Source of the DNA: Saprospiraceae bacterium
Lineage (GTDB): Bacteria; Bacteroidota; Bacteroidia; Chitinophagales; Saprospiraceae
DNA: 64,000 bases
Assembly: GCA_016715245.1 (NCBI GenBank)
Contig: JADKAS010000020.1
Span: forward strand, 1-64,000
Reading direction: 5' to 3'
The notes under the pieces were generated by a model, which was not told where the DNA came from, searched no databases, and saw nothing but the letters and a program-made list of their open reading frames with translations. Within the stretch, counting starts at the first letter, position 1. Each line of letters starts with the position of its first letter. Positions 47,361-57,051 of this stretch are shown piece after piece. The position numbers and the translations under genes were made by a program.

Positions 47361-47390
47361 AAGCCGGGTATAATTACCCGGCTTTTTTTT
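47361..47390 (+). terminator. Rho-independent terminator after the giant exoprotein pair
   Basis: A perfect 9-base stem AGCCGGGTA/TACCCGGCT with a 4-base loop is followed by seven further T residues, 30 bases after the stop codon. Confidence 0.95.
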
Positions 47391-47457
47391 GCCTTTTAAT
47401 GAAAAAAACTGTCATAAAATATAAATTATTAAAAATGAAACAATTATGTAATGTATA

Positions 47458-47491
47458 TTTGTAACAATATGGAATTAATATCGTATCTTTG
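47458..47491 (+). promoter_or_regulatory. Promoter of the RRM protein gene
   Basis: TTTG (47458-47461), 22 bases, then TATCTTTG (47484-47491): a clear Bacteroidota promoter. The expected leader is about 70 bases long and ends in a very T-rich tract (47538-47569) directly before the ATG. Confidence 0.7.
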
Positions 47492-47570
47492 TTGTGATAT
47501 TTTGAAATACCATCCAAAAGTGGGGGTTTGAGCAAAGTTTTTTTTTTTTTTTATTTTTTAATTTTTTATA

Positions 47571-47864
47571 ATGAATATTTTTGTAGCGAAATTAAACTAC
47601 AGGACTACATCCGAGTCACTCGGAGAATTATTTGCTAACTATGGAGAAGTTGTTTCTGCCAAAGTTATTACAGACAAAGACACAGGCAGATCTAAAGGAT
47701 ATGCTTTTGTTGAAATGGCAAGTTCTGATGCCGGATTAGCGGCTATCGCAAACTTAAACGAAACAGAATTTGAAGGTCAGGTTATCGTTTGTAAACAAGC
47801 TGAAGACAGACCTCCAAGAAGAGATAACAATAGGAACTTTAATCCTAGAGGAAGAAATTATTAA
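47571..47864 (+). CDS. RRM-type single-stranded RNA-binding protein
   Basis: The 97-residue protein is one RNA-recognition motif with RNP2 (I-F-V-A-K-L) at 3-8 and RNP1 (K-G-Y-A-F-V-E-M) at about 42-49, plus an Arg/Asn-rich tail (PPRRDNNRNFNPRGRNY). Such small RRM proteins are common and abundant in Bacteroidota and are thought to act as general RNA chaperones or post-transcriptional regulators. The gene is monocistronic, with its own promoter and terminator. The poly-T leader just before the start codon would be poly-U in the mRNA, a possible autoregulatory binding site. Confidence 0.95.
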   Translation: MNIFVAKLNYRTTSESLGELFANYGEVVSAKVITDKDTGRSKGYAFVEMASSDAGLAAIANLNETEFEGQVIVCKQAEDRPPRRDNNRNFNPRGRNY

Positions 47865-47890
47865 TTTTTTTTTTAAAGAGTTATTTCTAC

Positions 47891-47925
47891 AAAGGACTTA
47901 TCATATTTGATAAGTCCTTTTGTAT
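47891..47925 (+). terminator. Rho-independent terminator of the RRM gene
   Basis: A perfect 13-base stem (AAAGGACTTATCA/TGATAAGTCCTTT) with a 4-base loop, its last Ts extended by TGTATTT. Confidence 0.9.
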
Positions 47926-47955
47926 TTAATCCTGATTTAATACTGAAATTTTACC

Positions 47956-48702
47956 ATGCCCGGGGAATTGTATTCCATAGCTCTTGTCAACTATCTCAAC
48001 GCCAAACCTTTTTTATACGGCCTTCAAAACGGTCCTGACTTGCCTGTAAAGTTTGATGTTACTTTATTTAATCCTGCGGATTGTGCCCTTGCTTTTTTGG
48101 AGGGAAAGGCGGACATGGCTTTGGTTCCGGTAGGCTCACTTCCTGAACTTAAAGACTATAAAATCATCACCGACTATGGCATTGCGGCACTGGAAGAAGT
48201 AAGAACCGTATGTTTGTTTTCCGATTCCGAACCCAGGGACTGGAAGGAAGTTTTCCTGGATAATCATTCGAGAACATCCGTTCTTCTGGCACAACTACTG
48301 ATAAAAAATGTATTGGGAATACAACCGACCTATTCCAAAATTGATGCGGAGAACTTTCACCCGGCTTCAGGCCAGGCAATACTGCTGATCGGTGACAAAG
48401 TTTTTGCCAGGGAAAATGAATTTACCTATTCCTATGATCTGGCAAAATTATGGTTTGACTGGACAGGATTGCCGTTTGTATTTGCTGTTTGGGTTGGTAA
48501 AAATGATATTCCTGAACACATCACCAGCCATTTAAATACATTGCTGCATTACGGAACCTCACGACTCGAAGAGGTCATAAAAGAAAACGGTACCGACCCA
48601 AATTTATTGAGGGAATACTATCACCGATATATACAATACAGGCTTGACGAAAACCACCACAGAGGTTTGTTACATTTTCTCGACCTGATAAAAAAAGTCT
48701 AA
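47956..48702 (+). CDS. mqnA: Menaquinone biosynthesis protein MqnA (chorismate dehydratase)
   Basis: The 248-residue protein belongs to the MqnA/MqnD periplasmic-binding-protein-like fold. Near the start is A-L-V-N-Y-L-N-A-K-P-F, then ADMALVPVGSLPEL, D-N-H-S-R-T-S-V-L-L and L-L-I-G-D-K-V-F. The sequence type matches MqnA, which converts chorismate to 3-enolpyruvyl-benzoate, the first step of the futalosine menaquinone route. No signal peptide is present, so it is cytoplasmic. The other futalosine genes are not in the window. It fits the menaquinone-linked succinate dehydrogenase found upstream. Confidence 0.88.
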   Translation: MPGELYSIALVNYLNAKPFLYGLQNGPDLPVKFDVTLFNPADCALAFLEGKADMALVPVGSLPELKDYKIITDYGIAALEEVRTVCLFSDSEPRDWKEVFLDNHSRTSVLLAQLLIKNVLGIQPTYSKIDAENFHPASGQAILLIGDKVFARENEFTYSYDLAKLWFDWTGLPFVFAVWVGKNDIPEHITSHLNTLLHYGTSRLEEVIKENGTDPNLLREYYHRYIQYRLDENHHRGLLHFLDLIKKV

Positions 48703-48739
48703 TGATGTTGGGGTCCGGTGTAATAACCAAAATAAAAAT

Positions 48740-49441
48740 TTATTTCCCGAATACTTTTTTCAGTAGGTCGGAAGTTCTCTGATTCACATCGGTTCGGATT
48801 CCTTTTTCTTTAACTGCTATTAAAGAAAAGAGCCCCTCCAATGCTTTGTGGTTTACGTGTGCATCCAGTTCGGGGTTCAGTTTTTTGACAAAAGGTATAT
48901 TGTTGTACGCTTTTACCACAGATGCCCAGTATGTTCGAGCATTGATTTCGTCCAGTGCTTCCCGTACGACAGGTAAAAAGGCGTCGTAAAGAGGTTGTCT
49001 GGATGTTTTTTCCAGGTACAAAGTAGCGGCATTGTCTTCACCTCTTACAATAGAAGTGGCATCCTGAATCGTCATTTGTTTGATGGCATTGACAAAAATA
49101 GGTGTTGCTTTTTTAGCTGCCAGTTCGGCGGCTTTATTCATCTGATCGATGAGTTTGGTTTCTACATCCTGAAACCCCGGCACCATTTTTACTTTGGAAA
49201 TGATTTGTTTTGCTTCTTCAGGAATCAGTATTTTGTAAGGAGATTCAAGATATCCCTTTTCAGCAGACAGTTTATTGACCGCTTCTCCCACACCCAGTTC
49301 GAGGGCCTCTTTTAAACCGGAGGCGTAGTCCGTTTGCCCCTGATCCTGCAACGTATTTTTTGCTTTATTGAGAAGATCTTTAAATTGGGCATTTCCCGAA
49401 AGGGCAAACAACATTAAAATAGAAAAAAGGGCTGATCTCAT
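48740..49441 (-). CDS. Exported DUF4197 protein
   Basis: The 233-residue protein has a signal peptide (MRSALFSILMLFALSGNAQ) and a helical DUF4197 domain across almost the whole mature length: SGLKEALELGVGEAV, Y-K-I-L-I-P-E-E, MNKAAELAAKKATPIFV, DATSIVRGEDNAATLYLE and TYWASVVKAYN. The family is widespread in Gram-negative bacteria but has no known function. It is monocistronic, convergent with mqnA. Confidence 0.9.
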   Translation of the reverse strand: MRSALFSILMLFALSGNAQFKDLLNKAKNTLQDQGQTDYASGLKEALELGVGEAVNKLSAEKGYLESPYKILIPEEAKQIISKVKMVPGFQDVETKLIDQMNKAAELAAKKATPIFVNAIKQMTIQDATSIVRGEDNAATLYLEKTSRQPLYDAFLPVVREALDEINARTYWASVVKAYNNIPFVKKLNPELDAHVNHKALEGLFSLIAVKEKGIRTDVNQRTSDLLKKVFGK

Positions 49442-49595
49442 GATGTATTTTAGGAATGAAACGAAAAAATTGCCAATAGGTTTCTGAAAATTGTGTTAAA
49501 GTTTTTTTTATGCTTATGTGTCTCCTTATTGATATAGAACTATAAAAACTATAAAACCATTACCCAGAAATAAAATAATGCCTTTATTATTTCAG

Positions 49596-49623
49596 TTGTT
49601 TGGTTTTTAAAATACTAACTTTG
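49596..49623 (+). promoter_or_regulatory. Promoter of corA
   Basis: TTG (49596-49598), 17 bases, then TAACTTTG (49616-49623); the ATG is 17 bases further on. Confidence 0.65.
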
Positions 49624-49639
49624 TAAAAAATTTAGAGAA

Positions 49640-50716
49640 ATGGGTATTTCATTTTCCAAAAAAAAACGAAGAATAAGCAAAAAAGGACTTCCGCCCGGCA
49701 GTAAAATATATACAGGCGGCGGTTCAGAAAATGAGGTGTCCATCACCGTTCACAAATATCGCGAAAATTATCTGGAAAAATTTGTGATCCACACAGAGGA
49801 AATTGACGAAGTTTTTTCAGAAAAAGAAAATAATATCTGGGTAGATATTGATGGAATTCACGATGTGGAAAAAGTGGTACATATCTGCGAAAAACTGGAC
49901 ATTCACTTGCTTCACCAGGAGGATATACTCAATGTTTTTCAAAGACCAAAACTCGAAGAGGAAGATGACTATACCCTGCTTATACTTAAAATGATACATC
50001 CATTAAACGAGGTCCAAATGAGTTCTGAGGTAGAACAATTGGGTTTTGTTCTTAAGGATAATATTTTAATTACTTTTCAGGAAAAAACAGGAGATGTTTT
50101 TGATCCGATAAGAGAAAGATTCCAAAAAACAGGATCCAGAATAAGGGCCAAAAATGTGGATTATTTGTGTTACGTACTGTTTGATGTGGTAGTGGACAGT
50201 TATATTGAAAACCTGATAAAACTTGAAGAGGTTCAGGACAAAATGGAAGAGGAAATGATCCTGGAAATTTCTAAATACGATTTACAAAATATTCAGGCAC
50301 TCAAAAAAGTATTGCTCGAACATAAAAAAGCCATCTGGCCACTTAAAGAACTGATGCCCAAATTGTTGCGCAGTAATAAAAATTGGGTTAAAGAAGAAAA
50401 CCATAAATATTTTTATGACCTTCATGATCATGTTTTGCAAGCCCACGAAATGCTGGACAGCCAGATGGAAGTGCACAATGGCATCAAGGATCTTTACCTC
50501 CACAGGATGAACCGGGAAATTAATAATGTGATGAAAATGCTTACGATTATTTCCACCATTTTTATTCCGCTGACTTTTATTGCGGGGGTGTATGGAATGA
50601 ACTTTAAAAATATGCCTGAAATCTATACTGAATACGGTTATTTTATTACTGTGGGCATTATGATAATTATCGGTGTTTCTTTTTTCGTGTATTTCCGATT
50701 AAAAAAATGGACATAA
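49640..50716 (+). CDS. corA: CorA-family magnesium/cobalt transporter
   Basis: The 358-residue protein has a large cytoplasmic N-terminal domain with a long stalk helix, and two C-terminal membrane helices (about 300-320 and 333-353). The diagnostic Y-G-M-N-F sits in the loop at the end of the first helix (FIAGVYGMNFKNMPE), which forms the channel mouth. CorA pentamers admit Mg2+ and can pass Co2+ or Ni2+. The gene has its own promoter and lies upstream of a heavy-metal efflux run, but is probably separate from it. Confidence 0.95.
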   Translation: MGISFSKKKRRISKKGLPPGSKIYTGGGSENEVSITVHKYRENYLEKFVIHTEEIDEVFSEKENNIWVDIDGIHDVEKVVHICEKLDIHLLHQEDILNVFQRPKLEEEDDYTLLILKMIHPLNEVQMSSEVEQLGFVLKDNILITFQEKTGDVFDPIRERFQKTGSRIRAKNVDYLCYVLFDVVVDSYIENLIKLEEVQDKMEEEMILEISKYDLQNIQALKKVLLEHKKAIWPLKELMPKLLRSNKNWVKEENHKYFYDLHDHVLQAHEMLDSQMEVHNGIKDLYLHRMNREINNVMKMLTIISTIFIPLTFIAGVYGMNFKNMPEIYTEYGYFITVGIMIIIGVSFFVYFRLKKWT

Positions 50717-50856
50717 AAATTGAAAGTAGCTGAAACTATCCATTTATTTAAAAAAATTCCTGATCAATATGATTGGATGATGGAATAAGGTGGAGATCAT
50801 CAAACTTTAACGTATTCTTAGTACAGTATTTGCCGAAATATGTGTATCTTTGTACT

Positions 50857-51243
50857 ATGAATTTTGTTCTGGCAAAAATATTACTCTTTATTTGTGTGTT
50901 TTCTTTCACTCCTCTGAAAGAAATCTGTAAAATTCCGTTGCTGGTTTTACATTACTCAAATCACCTTAAAGAAAATCCGGCTATGTCTTTAGCTGAATTT
51001 TTTGATATGCATTACCTCCGTGGGATGGTTTTAGATGAAGACTTTGAGCAGGATCAGCAATTACCTTTTAAAACGATGGATTTTACAACCCTTTCGGTAT
51101 TTGTTTTGTCAGAAAAAAAGGATATTTTATTACCACAACCATCGTTAGTAAAGGTATATAAAAATAAGTTAAACGCAGTTTATTTATTTTTCAAAGAAGA
51201 ATCGCACCTCTCCGGTGTTTTCCACCCTCCCAGGATTTCCTAA
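50857..51243 (+). CDS. Small exported protein preceding the Cus/Czc-type efflux operon
   Basis: The ATG at 50857 gives a 128-residue protein with a signal-like hydrophobic start (MNFVLAKILLFICVFSF); a further upstream in-frame ATG would add 28 non-hydrophobic residues. A TATCTTTG (50845-50852) lies five bases before this ATG, which supports it and suggests an almost leaderless transcript. The mature part has His/Met and acidic stretches (LHYSNHLKE, FFDMHYLRGM) and ends HPPRIS. I recall similar short proteins directly upstream of CusA genes in other Bacteroidota, but no function is known. A periplasmic metal-binding or sensing role is inference. Confidence 0.7.
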   Translation: MNFVLAKILLFICVFSFTPLKEICKIPLLVLHYSNHLKENPAMSLAEFFDMHYLRGMVLDEDFEQDQQLPFKTMDFTTLSVFVLSEKKDILLPQPSLVKVYKNKLNAVYLFFKEESHLSGVFHPPRIS

Positions 51244-51421
51244 AGTAAACATAAGATTATTGAAGGCTAACTTTTAATTGGCCTGAAATTATATGGGTAC
51301 ATACTGAATGTCTACACTTTTCAGGATTGTATCTGTTGATGTACCTTTTATATTATAAACTGCCGATATGGTATTGTAATTAATGCCAAAGTGCAGTTGC
51401 ACAGGAAATTTATTATAAAGT

Positions 51422-54400
51422 ATGTTAAATTTTATCATTGATTATTCCATAAAGAATAAACTTATCATTGGTTTATTGACAGTATCTTTGGTTGTTATTG
51501 GTATATTTGAAGCCACTAAATTGCCTATAGATGCTGTTCCTGACATTACCAACAATCAGGTGCTGGTCATCACTCAGGCACCTGCTTACGGCGCAACTGA
51601 CATCGAAAGATTAGTAACCTTTCCGATTGAACAAGCCAACAGCAATATATCCGGACTCAAAGAAATCAGAAGTTTTTCCAGGTTCGGTCTTTCATTGGTG
51701 ACGATGGTATTTGAAGATGATATTGACGTTTACTGGGCACGACAACAAGTATCAGAAAGACTGCAAAAGGTGCAAACAGAAATACCTTCAGATATAGGTA
51801 CACCCGAACTAGGGCCCGTTGCGACAGGTCTGGGAGAGATATACCAATATGTGGTCAAACCCAAAGTCGGATACGAATCCAAATACGATGCTACCTCATT
51901 ACGAACGATTCAGGATTGGGTCGTGAGGCGCCAGCTTATGGGCGTAAAGGGAGTTGCTGAAGTTTCTTCCTTTGGTGGAAAACTCAAACAATATCAGGTT
52001 GTGGTCGATCCCAACAAACTTAATGCATCGGGTGTCACCATCTACGATGTCTTCAACGCGCTGGAAGCCAATAATCAAAATACAGGAGGTGGATACATTG
52101 AAAAAAATGCGACCGCACTCTATGTTCGTACAGAAGGATTAATCGGATCCAAAGATGATATTGGAAAAATTATGGTAAAATCTGTATCCGGAACGCCTCT
52201 TTTGATCCGCGATGTAGCAGAAGTTACCGAAGGAAGTGCCACCCGATATGGCGCCGTAACTTACAATGATCAGGGTGAAGTGGCCGGAGCTGTCGTCATG
52301 ATGCTCAAAGGTGCCAATAGTTCGGAAGTAATCAAAAATGTTAAAGAACGAATAGAACAGATTAAAAAAACATTGCCTGAAGGTGTAGAAATAGAACCTT
52401 TTCTCGATCGGACAAAAATGGTCAATAACGCCATCTCTACCGTAACAACAAACCTTATGGAAGGAGCTTTGATTGTGATCTTTGTTTTGGTTGTTTTTCT
52501 GGGCAATTTGAGAGCAGGTTTGCTCGTGGCTTCGGTCATACCATTGGCAATGTTTTTTGCCGTCATTATGATGAATATGTTTGGGGTCAGTGGCAACCTT
52601 ATGAGTCTCGGAGCCCTGGATTTCGGATTGATTGTTGATGGTGCCGTGATTATCGTGGAAGCGGTGATGCACCAGCTTAGTCATAGTAAAAATTATCAGG
52701 CGGTGAGCAGTTTGACTAAACATCAGATGGACACAGAAGTAAAGTATTCTGCCGGCAAAATGATGAACAGCGCTGTTTTTGGACAGATCATCATCCTGAT
52801 TGTCTACCTCCCCATATTTACGCTGGAAGGAATTGAAGGTAAAATGTTTATGCCCATGGCGCAGACGGTAGCCTTTGCTTTATTAGGTGCTTTTATTCTT
52901 TCGCTGACCTATATTCCTATGATGAGCACTTTGGTTCTGAGCAAAAAAATACACCATACACCTAACCTTTCGGATAGGGTGATGATAAAATTGGAAATTA
53001 TTTTTCAAAGATCGCTGGAGTTTTTTCTTAAAATTCCAAAAATCACTATTTCAGGGGTGGTAGTTATGTTTTTGATAGCCATATTTGTTATGTCCAGATT
53101 AGGTGGTGAGTTCATTCCTGCACTGGAAGAAGGTGACTTTGCCGTAGATACCAGGGTGCTGACCGGAAGTAATCTGAATACGACCGTAGAATTTACTCAA
53201 AAGGCGGCGAATATTCTCCTGACCCGTTTTCCGGAAGTAGAAAAAGTGGTGACCAAGATAGGAAGTGGTGAAGTACCCACAGACCCTATGCCCATGGAAG
53301 CGAGCGATATGATGGTCATTATGAAGCCAAAAAAAGAATGGAAAAATGCCAAAACCTTTGATGAGATGGCCGAAAAAATGAGCAAGGAACTGGAAGATGT
53401 TCCCGGAATCACTGCAGGTTTCCAATATCCGGTACAGATGCGGTTTAATGAATTGATGACCGGCGCCCGTCAGGACGTAGTATGTAAATTATTTGGTGAA
53501 AATCTGGATACACTTGCCTTTTACGCTCACAAAATAGGCGAAATGGTAAATACGGTCGAAGGGGCACAAAACCTCTATGTTGAAGCGGTCACAGGCGTTC
53601 CTCAGGTTATTATCCAATACAACCGGAACGCCATGTCTCAATATAATGTACTAATATCTGATGTCAACAAAGCTGTCAATATGGCTTTCGCAGGTCAAAG
53701 TACGGGAATGGTATTCGAAGGAGAAAAACGTTTTGATCTGGTGGTGAGACTGAAGTCAGACGTACGACAAAGCCTTGAAGATGCACAACGTTTACTTATA
53801 CCTGTGGGCAATGGACAACAAGTGCCACTTTCCAAACTGGCTGATGTTTCTGTCAGAGATGGAACCAATCAGATTCAACGGGAAGATGCCAAACGCCGGA
53901 TAGTGGTAGGGTTTAATGTTCGCGGCAGAGACGTACAAAGTATTGTTCATGAATTGCAGGACAAAGTATCTGAAAAAATCAATTTTCCGCCCGGATATTA
54001 CATTACCTATGGTGGAGCTTTTGAAAATCTCAATCAGGCCAAAACCAGATTGATGGTCGCCGTACCTGTCTCTTTGATTCTGATTTTTATTTTACTTTAT
54101 TTTGCTTTTAATTCCATAAAACATGGTTTATTGATTTACTCTGCCATTCCGCTTTCTGCCATAGGAGGTATTTTCTTTTTGGCACTGCGAGGTATGCCAT
54201 TTAGTATCAGCGCAGGTGTCGGATTTATTGCTTTATTTGGGGTAGCCGTTTTGAACGGAATTGTTTTGATAGCAGAATTCAACCGGTTGAAAGCGGAAGG
54301 ATGGAAGGATCTGAGGCGAATCGTTCTGATGGGTACAAAGGTGAGACTCAGACCTGTTTTGATGACGGCATTTGTGGCTTCATTGGGCTTTTTGCCTATG

Positions 54401-54577
54401 GCCATCAGTAACGGAGCCGGTGCAGAAGTACAACGACCTTTAGCAACTGTCGTCATCGGTGGATTGATGGTAGCTACATTTTTAACACTTATTGTGCTAC
54501 CTATCCTGTATATATTATTTGAAAAAACGAATAAGGAAAAGGAAGACCTTACGGAATTGCCTTATCATCATAAATAA
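51422..54577 (+). CDS. CusA/CzcA-family heavy-metal RND efflux pump
   Basis: The 1051-residue protein has the heavy-metal-efflux type of RND architecture. The signature helix reads D-F-G-L-I-V-D-G-A-V-I-I-V-E, as in CzcA/CusA, and the first porter loop starts PDITNNQVLVITQAPAYGA. Two clusters of six membrane helices are visible (about 340-540 and 870-1040). It uses the proton gradient to export divalent (Zn, Co, Cd) or monovalent (Cu, Ag) ions; I cannot see a decisive Cu(I) Met triad. The order is pump, outer-membrane channel, adaptor, which are the next two genes. Confidence 0.94.
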   Translation: MLNFIIDYSIKNKLIIGLLTVSLVVIGIFEATKLPIDAVPDITNNQVLVITQAPAYGATDIERLVTFPIEQANSNISGLKEIRSFSRFGLSLVTMVFEDDIDVYWARQQVSERLQKVQTEIPSDIGTPELGPVATGLGEIYQYVVKPKVGYESKYDATSLRTIQDWVVRRQLMGVKGVAEVSSFGGKLKQYQVVVDPNKLNASGVTIYDVFNALEANNQNTGGGYIEKNATALYVRTEGLIGSKDDIGKIMVKSVSGTPLLIRDVAEVTEGSATRYGAVTYNDQGEVAGAVVMMLKGANSSEVIKNVKERIEQIKKTLPEGVEIEPFLDRTKMVNNAISTVTTNLMEGALIVIFVLVVFLGNLRAGLLVASVIPLAMFFAVIMMNMFGVSGNLMSLGALDFGLIVDGAVIIVEAVMHQLSHSKNYQAVSSLTKHQMDTEVKYSAGKMMNSAVFGQIIILIVYLPIFTLEGIEGKMFMPMAQTVAFALLGAFILSLTYIPMMSTLVLSKKIHHTPNLSDRVMIKLEIIFQRSLEFFLKIPKITISGVVVMFLIAIFVMSRLGGEFIPALEEGDFAVDTRVLTGSNLNTTVEFTQKAANILLTRFPEVEKVVTKIGSGEVPTDPMPMEASDMMVIMKPKKEWKNAKTFDEMAEKMSKELEDVPGITAGFQYPVQMRFNELMTGARQDVVCKLFGENLDTLAFYAHKIGEMVNTVEGAQNLYVEAVTGVPQVIIQYNRNAMSQYNVLISDVNKAVNMAFAGQSTGMVFEGEKRFDLVVRLKSDVRQSLEDAQRLLIPVGNGQQVPLSKLADVSVRDGTNQIQREDAKRRIVVGFNVRGRDVQSIVHELQDKVSEKINFPPGYYITYGGAFENLNQAKTRLMVAVPVSLILIFILLYFAFNSIKHGLLIYSAIPLSAIGGIFFLALRGMPFSISAGVGFIALFGVAVLNGIVLIAEFNRLKAEGWKDLRRIVLMGTKVRLRPVLMTAFVASLGFLPMAISNGAGAEVQRPLATVVIGGLMVATFLTLIVLPILYILFEKTNKEKEDLTELPYHHK

Positions 54578-54581
54578 AAAA

Positions 54582-55820
54582 ATGAACATGGTCAAATACA
54601 TAAAATATTTTCTTTTTGCACCTTTTTTATGGACAAGCGTTTTTTTACAGGCACAAGAGTTGATCAACAAGGATGAAGCCATAAAAATAGCTATAACAAA
54701 CAACGGCAAGGTTCGCACGGAAGCCAAAAAGGTAGGTTACCAGAATGCGCTGGTCAATACAGCCTATAGTTTTGAACCGACCCAAGTCACCGCTGAAATG
54801 GGTCAGTTCAACAGCACCTATTTTGATACAGGTTTAGGTATTTCACAATCTTTTAACCTTCCTCAGGTGTATAAAAAACGTGCCAATGCGCAGCGTCAGC
54901 AGGTAAAAACAGCTGAAGCCTATTTGAGGATGTCCGAAGCAGAACTCAGACAACAATTGGAGGAATTGTTTATTGAATACCTTTATCTCGAGGCAAAAGA
55001 ACGTTTGTTAAAAAATCAGGATAGTCTTTTCAGTGGGTTTTTACAAAGGTCAATCATCAGATGGCAAAAAGGTGAAACTGATATCCTGGAAAAAACCACG
55101 GCGGAACAGCAAAAGCTCCATATTTCCCAACAACTGGTTATGTTATCAAAAATGAAGGAATTTTTACAAATTCAGTTGGAATATTTGCTGAATGATAATC
55201 AAAAATACATACCTGAAACCAAAAATCCGGATATTATTAAAAATCTTATTTTTTACGATAGCCTGACGGTACAAAAACATCCGGGCGTCCTGGCGGCAGA
55301 ACAGGAAGTCCAACTAACAAAAGCCAAAACGGAAGCTGCTAAAACGGATTTATTACCTAGAATAAACGTCGGATACCGCAATGTAAGTATCAGGGGTACA
55401 GGTGCAGACAATCAGGTGTACCAGGGAGGAGATCGGTTCAGTAGTTTTCAGGTAGGTGTTGGTATTCCTCTATTCAGAAAAGGTAGCCGCGCTGCCATTC
55501 AATCTTCCCAAATGATGGAAGAAATTAAAGTAGAGGAATATGAGGACCAAAAACTTTATGTTGATGCCAGAATAAGACAGCAATATGTACTGTATGCCGA
55601 GACCATGGACCAGCTTATGGTATATGAACAAAAGGCGCTGCCCAATTCCCGTACAATCCGTGCTGTTTCAGAAAATCAATTTTCCAACGGACAAATCAAC
55701 TATCTTGAATATGTCATGCTTATGCAACAGTCCTTTATGATTGAAAGTGAATATCTGGAATTGACGCGCAATCTCAATAAGTATAGCATTAATCTCAAAT
55801 ATCTTACCGGCAACCATTAG
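54582..55820 (+). CDS. CusC/CzcC-type TolC-family outer-membrane channel
   Basis: The ATG at 54582 gives a clean signal peptide (M-N-M-V-K-Y-I-K-Y-F-L-F-A-P-F-L...L-Q-A-Q); earlier in-frame starts overlap the pump gene. The 412-residue product has two helical efflux-protein repeats, with V-G-I-P-L-F-R-K-G-S-R-A-A-I-Q in the second and the typical ending N-L-N-K-Y-S-I-N-L-K-Y-L-T-G-N. It is the exit duct for the adjacent metal RND pump, starting four bases after the pump stop. Confidence 0.92.
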   Translation: MNMVKYIKYFLFAPFLWTSVFLQAQELINKDEAIKIAITNNGKVRTEAKKVGYQNALVNTAYSFEPTQVTAEMGQFNSTYFDTGLGISQSFNLPQVYKKRANAQRQQVKTAEAYLRMSEAELRQQLEELFIEYLYLEAKERLLKNQDSLFSGFLQRSIIRWQKGETDILEKTTAEQQKLHISQQLVMLSKMKEFLQIQLEYLLNDNQKYIPETKNPDIIKNLIFYDSLTVQKHPGVLAAEQEVQLTKAKTEAAKTDLLPRINVGYRNVSIRGTGADNQVYQGGDRFSSFQVGVGIPLFRKGSRAAIQSSQMMEEIKVEEYEDQKLYVDARIRQQYVLYAETMDQLMVYEQKALPNSRTIRAVSENQFSNGQINYLEYVMLMQQSFMIESEYLELTRNLNKYSINLKYLTGNH

Positions 55821-55870
55821 AATGTAATGAAAGATAGCACCTATTATCAATATTTAAAATCAATACAATA

Positions 55871-57013
55871 ATGCAAAAAATACATATAAAAATTTTAATA
55901 CTTTTTCTTTTGTTGACTTTGATGTTGGGCTGTAAACAAAAAGAAGAAACACCTGCCGCGCCAACAGGTGCTACGGTTATTCCGTCTGTCGTACAGCTAA
56001 CTGAAGCGCAATTTGGTAATGCAAATCTGCAGGTATCCCTTCCTGAAAAGGTGAAAATTGGACATGTCATTGCGCTTAATGGTAAAATCGAAACCATGCC
56101 TGAAAACACCATTACAGTGAGTAGTCCAATGGCTGGATTTGTAAAACAGTTAAAACTTATACCCGGCATGATGGTCAGTAAAGGTCAGGTACTGGTACGT
56201 TTGGAGGACAAAGAAATTATTCAATTGCAACAGGATTACCTATCAGCAAAAAATGTATTGGCGTACGCAAAACTTGATCTTGAACGACAAACAGAGTTGG
56301 CTAAAAACCAGGCTGCAAGCGACAAGGTATGGCAATTGGCGGAGGAGAAGGTCAGACAAAGTCAGATTCTCGTAAAATCATTAGCTGAAAAACTCAGACT
56401 TATTCGTATCAATCCAATGACACTGACTTCTGAAAATATGACAACTCAAATGGTCATTACCGCTCCTGCGTCAGGCACCATCACAGAAGTTTCGGTCAAT
56501 AGTGGCAAATACGTTCAGACAGGTGACGATTTGTTGAAAATGATTGGATTTGATGGAATAAGGCTGGTACTGAAGGCATTTGAAAAAGATCTCCCTTTTT
56601 TGAAAAAGGGCCAAAAATTATCAGCTTATTCCAATACACAACCCGAAAAAAATAATATTGGAAAAATAGAATACATCGTTCAAAATATAGGTCAGGAGGG
56701 ATATACAGATATTATTTGTACCTTGGAAAATGTTTCGGACAAATTCATTCCGGGAACCTATCTAAATGCAAACATTGAGGCCCAAAGTCAGGAAGGTTGG
56801 ACGGTTCCGGAAGAAGCAGTCCTGCATTTCGAAGGAAAAGAATATGTTTTTACAGAAAAGGAAAAACGAACGTATGATATGGTGGAAGTAAAAACGGGAC
56901 AAAACGAAAAAGGAAATATTCAGATTCTGAACCATCAGGATATTAAAGAGCGTAAAGTGGTCGTTAAAGGAGCGTATACCTTATTGATGAAGATGAAAAA
57001 TGTGGGAGAGTAA
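55871..57013 (+). CDS. CusB/CzcB-type periplasmic adaptor lipoprotein
   Basis: The 380-residue protein has a lipobox L-M-L-G-C (Cys19), then an adaptor domain set: M-A-G-F-V-K-Q-L-K-L-I-P-G-M-M-V-S-K-G-Q (first lipoyl half), a short alpha-hairpin at about 115-170, VITAPASGTITEVSVNSGKY (second half), a beta-barrel region and a C-terminal domain. No extra N-terminal Met-rich metal-binding stretch is seen. It links the heavy-metal pump to the channel encoded just upstream (50-base gap). Confidence 0.92.
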   Translation: MQKIHIKILILFLLLTLMLGCKQKEETPAAPTGATVIPSVVQLTEAQFGNANLQVSLPEKVKIGHVIALNGKIETMPENTITVSSPMAGFVKQLKLIPGMMVSKGQVLVRLEDKEIIQLQQDYLSAKNVLAYAKLDLERQTELAKNQAASDKVWQLAEEKVRQSQILVKSLAEKLRLIRINPMTLTSENMTTQMVITAPASGTITEVSVNSGKYVQTGDDLLKMIGFDGIRLVLKAFEKDLPFLKKGQKLSAYSNTQPEKNNIGKIEYIVQNIGQEGYTDIICTLENVSDKFIPGTYLNANIEAQSQEGWTVPEEAVLHFEGKEYVFTEKEKRTYDMVEVKTGQNEKGNIQILNHQDIKERKVVVKGAYTLLMKMKNVGE

Positions 57014-57051
57014 TCCTGAGATGGTTATGCGAACCTTAAATAAATGGAATA

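Noticed and set aside
52139..52723. A 194-residue minus-strand frame inside the CusA gene.
   Set aside because: It is antisense to a fully conserved RND transporter and His/Asn-rich only because of that complement.
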